DNA of 25,214 nt from JAAZBW01 sp035647855. GTDB taxonomy: Bacteria > Actinomycetota > Actinomycetes > Actinomycetales > Actinomycetaceae. Positions 24,101 to 25,214 of the stretch are shown here, piece after piece. The notes beneath the pieces were generated by a model, which saw nothing but the letters and a program-made list of their open reading frames with translations, had not been told where the DNA came from and did not search any database. Within the stretch, counting starts at the first letter, position 1. Each line of letters opens with the position of its first letter. The DNA lies in contig DASRMP010000035.1 in the NCBI GenBank assembly GCA_035647855.1, forward strand, positions 1 through 25,214. The letters run 5' to 3'. A program made the position numbers and the translations under genes.

Positions 24101-25214
24101 TGAGACCGTTGATGGCACTTGGTCGGTGGGGGCGGGCGGGACGTGGTCGTCGCCTGCGGACGCGGACATCCCGCTGGGATCCATCTGCACGGTGACGTCC
24201 GAGGCGCGGCCGGATTCGCCTGTTGCCGATGACCCGTCGTGGGCGTGGGACGGCGACGCTGACCTTGGCGATGCGGTGACGGTCGGCAGCGACGACACCA
24301 CGATCACGGTGACGAACACGTCCACGCGGTTGCTTGGTGGGTTCTCGGTGACGAAGGACGTCGTCGGGACGGCGGATGCCACGAACGTGTACTCCGGTGG
24401 CTGGGAGTGTGTGGACTCGGCGGGCGTGACCGCGAGCGGCACTTGGTCGGTGACGGGTGAGGGCACATGGGCGTCCTCTGACAACATCCCGCAGGGATCC
24501 ACCTGCACGGTGAAGTCCGAGACGCGGCCGGACTCGCCTGTGGCGGGTGACTCGTCGTACCAGTGGGACGGCGACGCCAACCTCGGTACGAGCATCACGG
24601 TCGGCAGTGACGACACCACGATCACGGTGACGAACACGTCCGCGCGGTTGCTTGGTGGGTTCTCGGTGACGAAGGTCGTCGAGGGCACGGCGGATGCCAC
24701 GAACGTGTACTCCGGTGACTGGGAGTGTGTGGACCCGGCGGGCGCGACCATGGACGGCGACTGGTCTGTGACGGGTGAGGGCACATGGGCGTCCTCTGAC
24801 AACATCCCGCTGGGATCCATCTGTTCGGTGAAGTCCGAGACGCGGCCGGACTCGCCTGTGGCCGATGACCCGTCGTGGGCATGGGACGGCGACGCCAACC
24901 TCGGTTCGAGCATCACGGTCGGCAGCGACGACACCACGATCACGGTGACGAACACGTCCGCGCGGTTGCTTGGTGGTTTCTCGGTGACGAAGGACGTCGA
25001 GGGCACGGCGGATGCCACGAACGTGTACTCCGGTGGCTGGGAGTGTGTGGACCCGGCGGGCGCGACCATAAGTGGCGACTGGTCTGTGACGGGTGAGGAC
25101 ACATGGACGTCCCCGGACACTGCGAACATCCCGCTGGGATCCATCTGCACGGTGACGTCCGAGGCGCGGCCGGATTCGCCTGTTGCCGATGACCTGTCGT
25201 GGGCGTGGGACGGC
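21189..25214 (+). CDS. Large secreted surface protein with DUF5979-like repeats (3' end outside window)
   Basis: Open for 1342 codons with no stop before the window edge. ATG 21189 has GGGAG 6 nt upstream; GTG 21219 (GGAGG 4 nt upstream) is an alternative. A long basic N-region and hydrophobic core end at TIPAAFA-DG (cleavage near residue 55). Residues 56-165 are a Glu/Gly/Ser-rich linker. About 185-315 is a SpaA/prealbumin-like domain (YVYWTVKDDHGNLVGGAEFE). About 320-575 resembles a DUF6923-type propeller (CTAGYVYGITNAGQIRQVAP; two FDADG loops). Then come Ig-like modules: TITIEKNVQGG (about 580), VTVSKQVTDG (700) and LAIKKAFDG (820). Four near-identical 106-107-residue modules start at 938, each with FSVTK, WEC, a second Cys and ITVTNT. 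Likely a wall-anchored adhesin; the expected LPXTG signal would lie beyond the window. Ligand unknown. Confidence 0.85.
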   Translation, partial: MSVFRFWGGIVAVAPRHQRTRESQLTRTARRRTPAILASLALLTSMGFTIPAAFADGVPSDPAGTPSEQTAALGGEQSDEVASTQLESPAPGEDEGKTEDPGSEQNPGGAGDEVPPAGGSNPDGADVSDGTGGEEAGGNSAGGSGDSSATEGAKELDASSDGLDGTMAPQGEIMPFGVGDVDGVTAPYVYWTVKDDHGNLVGGAEFEIQGPRSGSGWGSANRATVADCVAAPCGGPDLDPDPGEFAVQQMGNHRISDSHRYRIRFTEAPDTYELISPSGWQEIPARSGNNNQHLPANGAWVNRTFDFGNFEVVKLQTQPICTAGYVYGITNAGQIRQVAPNGTVTNLGDTPQSGSDFNGLGIGYGGEPVFAYAREGTGNTDSDVSIYKYDPAAGTWTDTGHNVNSGAAGGTTVTFVAGAVNLDTGKYFLGGYTSAFDGSDRVFRLWEYDPTSNTSVYKGAISTPTGLFGAAANGDMAFDADGNLFVVRGSGSTTTVYSVTAANLAAANGGTIPSAASNTVSNTTSSVNGVAFDADGYGFLSSSNDVQRYIMPGWTGKADVTSSLGVSGNTSTDLASCGSPPTITIEKNVQGGRVNDSDQFTITLSEGSTVIGAATTTGNATGVQDQRVGPLPTVRNVELTLKETAAGSTNLDDYMTSYRCLVDGVQVSQGRDTRTGTVTIPSGGQETLCQFFNSPLIASVTVSKQVTDGAGGNAAPREGWAVGATVTPSAGSTVTTNPTATSQETGTAGSASWQLSFGDDTHSAAVTVSESQETGYEFLSGECTVTHLDGITETTPLASEAGTELAGIVPGDQVDCTYVNRPTPGTLAIKKAFDGTVPSGSGDIEFSGTYECTLGAATVATGTWTRTGAGEAELTADPGMPAPDAIPSGAECSATETPPTGSDGLPNTSYEWGTPTVSPESVTITSEETGTITVTNTSTRVLGGFSVTKDVVGTADEGITYTGAWECALGDETVDGTWSVGAGGTWSSPADADIPLGSICTVTSEARPDSPVADDPSWAWDGDADLGDAVTVGSDDTTITVTNTSTRLLGGFSVTKDVVGTADATNVYSGGWECVDSAGVTASGTWSVTGEGTWASSDNIPQGSTCTVKSETRPDSPVAGDSSYQWDGDANLGTSITVGSDDTTITVTNTSARLLGGFSVTKVVEGTADATNVYSGDWECVDPAGATMDGDWSVTGEGTWASSDNIPLGSICSVKSETRPDSPVADDPSWAWDGDANLGSSITVGSDDTTITVTNTSARLLGGFSVTKDVEGTADATNVYSGGWECVDPAGATISGDWSVTGEDTWTSPDTANIPLGSICTVTSEARPDSPVADDLSWAWDG
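24000..25214 (+). repeat. Tandem 318/321-bp repeats in the surface protein gene
   Basis: Units begin at 24000, 24321, 24639 and 24957 (lengths 321, 318, 318 and at least 258). Long stretches are nearly identical at DNA level, for example around CTTGGTGGxTTCTCGGTGAC and the segment coding VGSDDTTITVTNT. Copies 2-4 are closest to each other. All differences keep the frame. The array continues past the window end. Confidence 0.9.

Noticed and set aside
23735..25150. 471-codon repetitive open frame on the minus strand
   Set aside because: It mirrors the tandem repeats of the surface protein. The plus frame has signal peptide, domains and an upstream ribosome site; this one has none.
1..25214. 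tRNA, rRNA or insertion-sequence genes
   Set aside because: I saw no tRNA-like cloverleaf, rRNA segment, transposase or terminal inverted repeat flanked by a target duplication.

Overview
The window is GC-rich, gene-dense DNA from an actinobacterium. GTG and TTG starts, 1-4 nt stop/start overlaps, several TANNNT boxes placed a few bases before start codons, and families such as TIGR03085, DUF4235, DUF4921 and DUF3467 all point there. LPXTG pilins with a class C sortase and DUF5979-type repeats suggest a host- or surface-associated member of the Actinomycetaceae or a relative. The genus cannot be fixed from sequence reading alone.

Layout. 17-643 (minus): TIGR03085/maleylpyruvate-isomerase-fold protein. 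764-7319 (plus): a complete Mrp-type cation/proton antiporter operon, mrpA(with fused B)-C-D-E-F-G, every junction overlapping. 7399-8889: a LuxR-type regulator. 8961-9000: four GGGTGA hexamers about one helical turn apart. 9083-14488: a sortase-assembled pilus locus made of an LPFTG protein (probable tip), an LPMTG major pilin and a class C sortase, with stem-loops in both intergenic gaps. 14489-14746 (minus): DUF4235 membrane protein. 14833-18676: a thiamine uptake operon (thiB-thiP-thiQ) behind a TPP riboswitch whose downstream hairpin contains the Shine-Dalgarno sequence. 18677-19234 holds no intact gene: it has terminator-like hairpins, a cluster of 16-bp repeats, about 120 bp (18901-19021) in which I see nothing, and the remnant of a DUF3467 gene. 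19235-20575 (minus): DUF4921 protein. 20704-20994: small GNAT-like protein. 21189 to the window end: a very large secreted repeat protein that runs off the edge.

How the parts fit. The mrp genes encode one membrane complex for Na+/pH homeostasis. The pilus genes encode substrates and the polymerising enzyme of a covalent fibre; the LuxR gene and the hexamer array in front of them are the obvious candidate control circuit. The thi operon is probably regulated at translation by TPP. The terminal protein looks like a surface adhesin: signal peptide, acidic Gly/Ser-rich linker, SpaA-like and propeller-like regions, then DUF5979-like modules, the last four nearly identical at DNA level. The least explained signals are the GGGTGA array, the alternative stem-loops flanking the pilin and preceding the large adhesin, the 16-bp repeat cluster after thiQ, and the collapsed DUF3467 gene.
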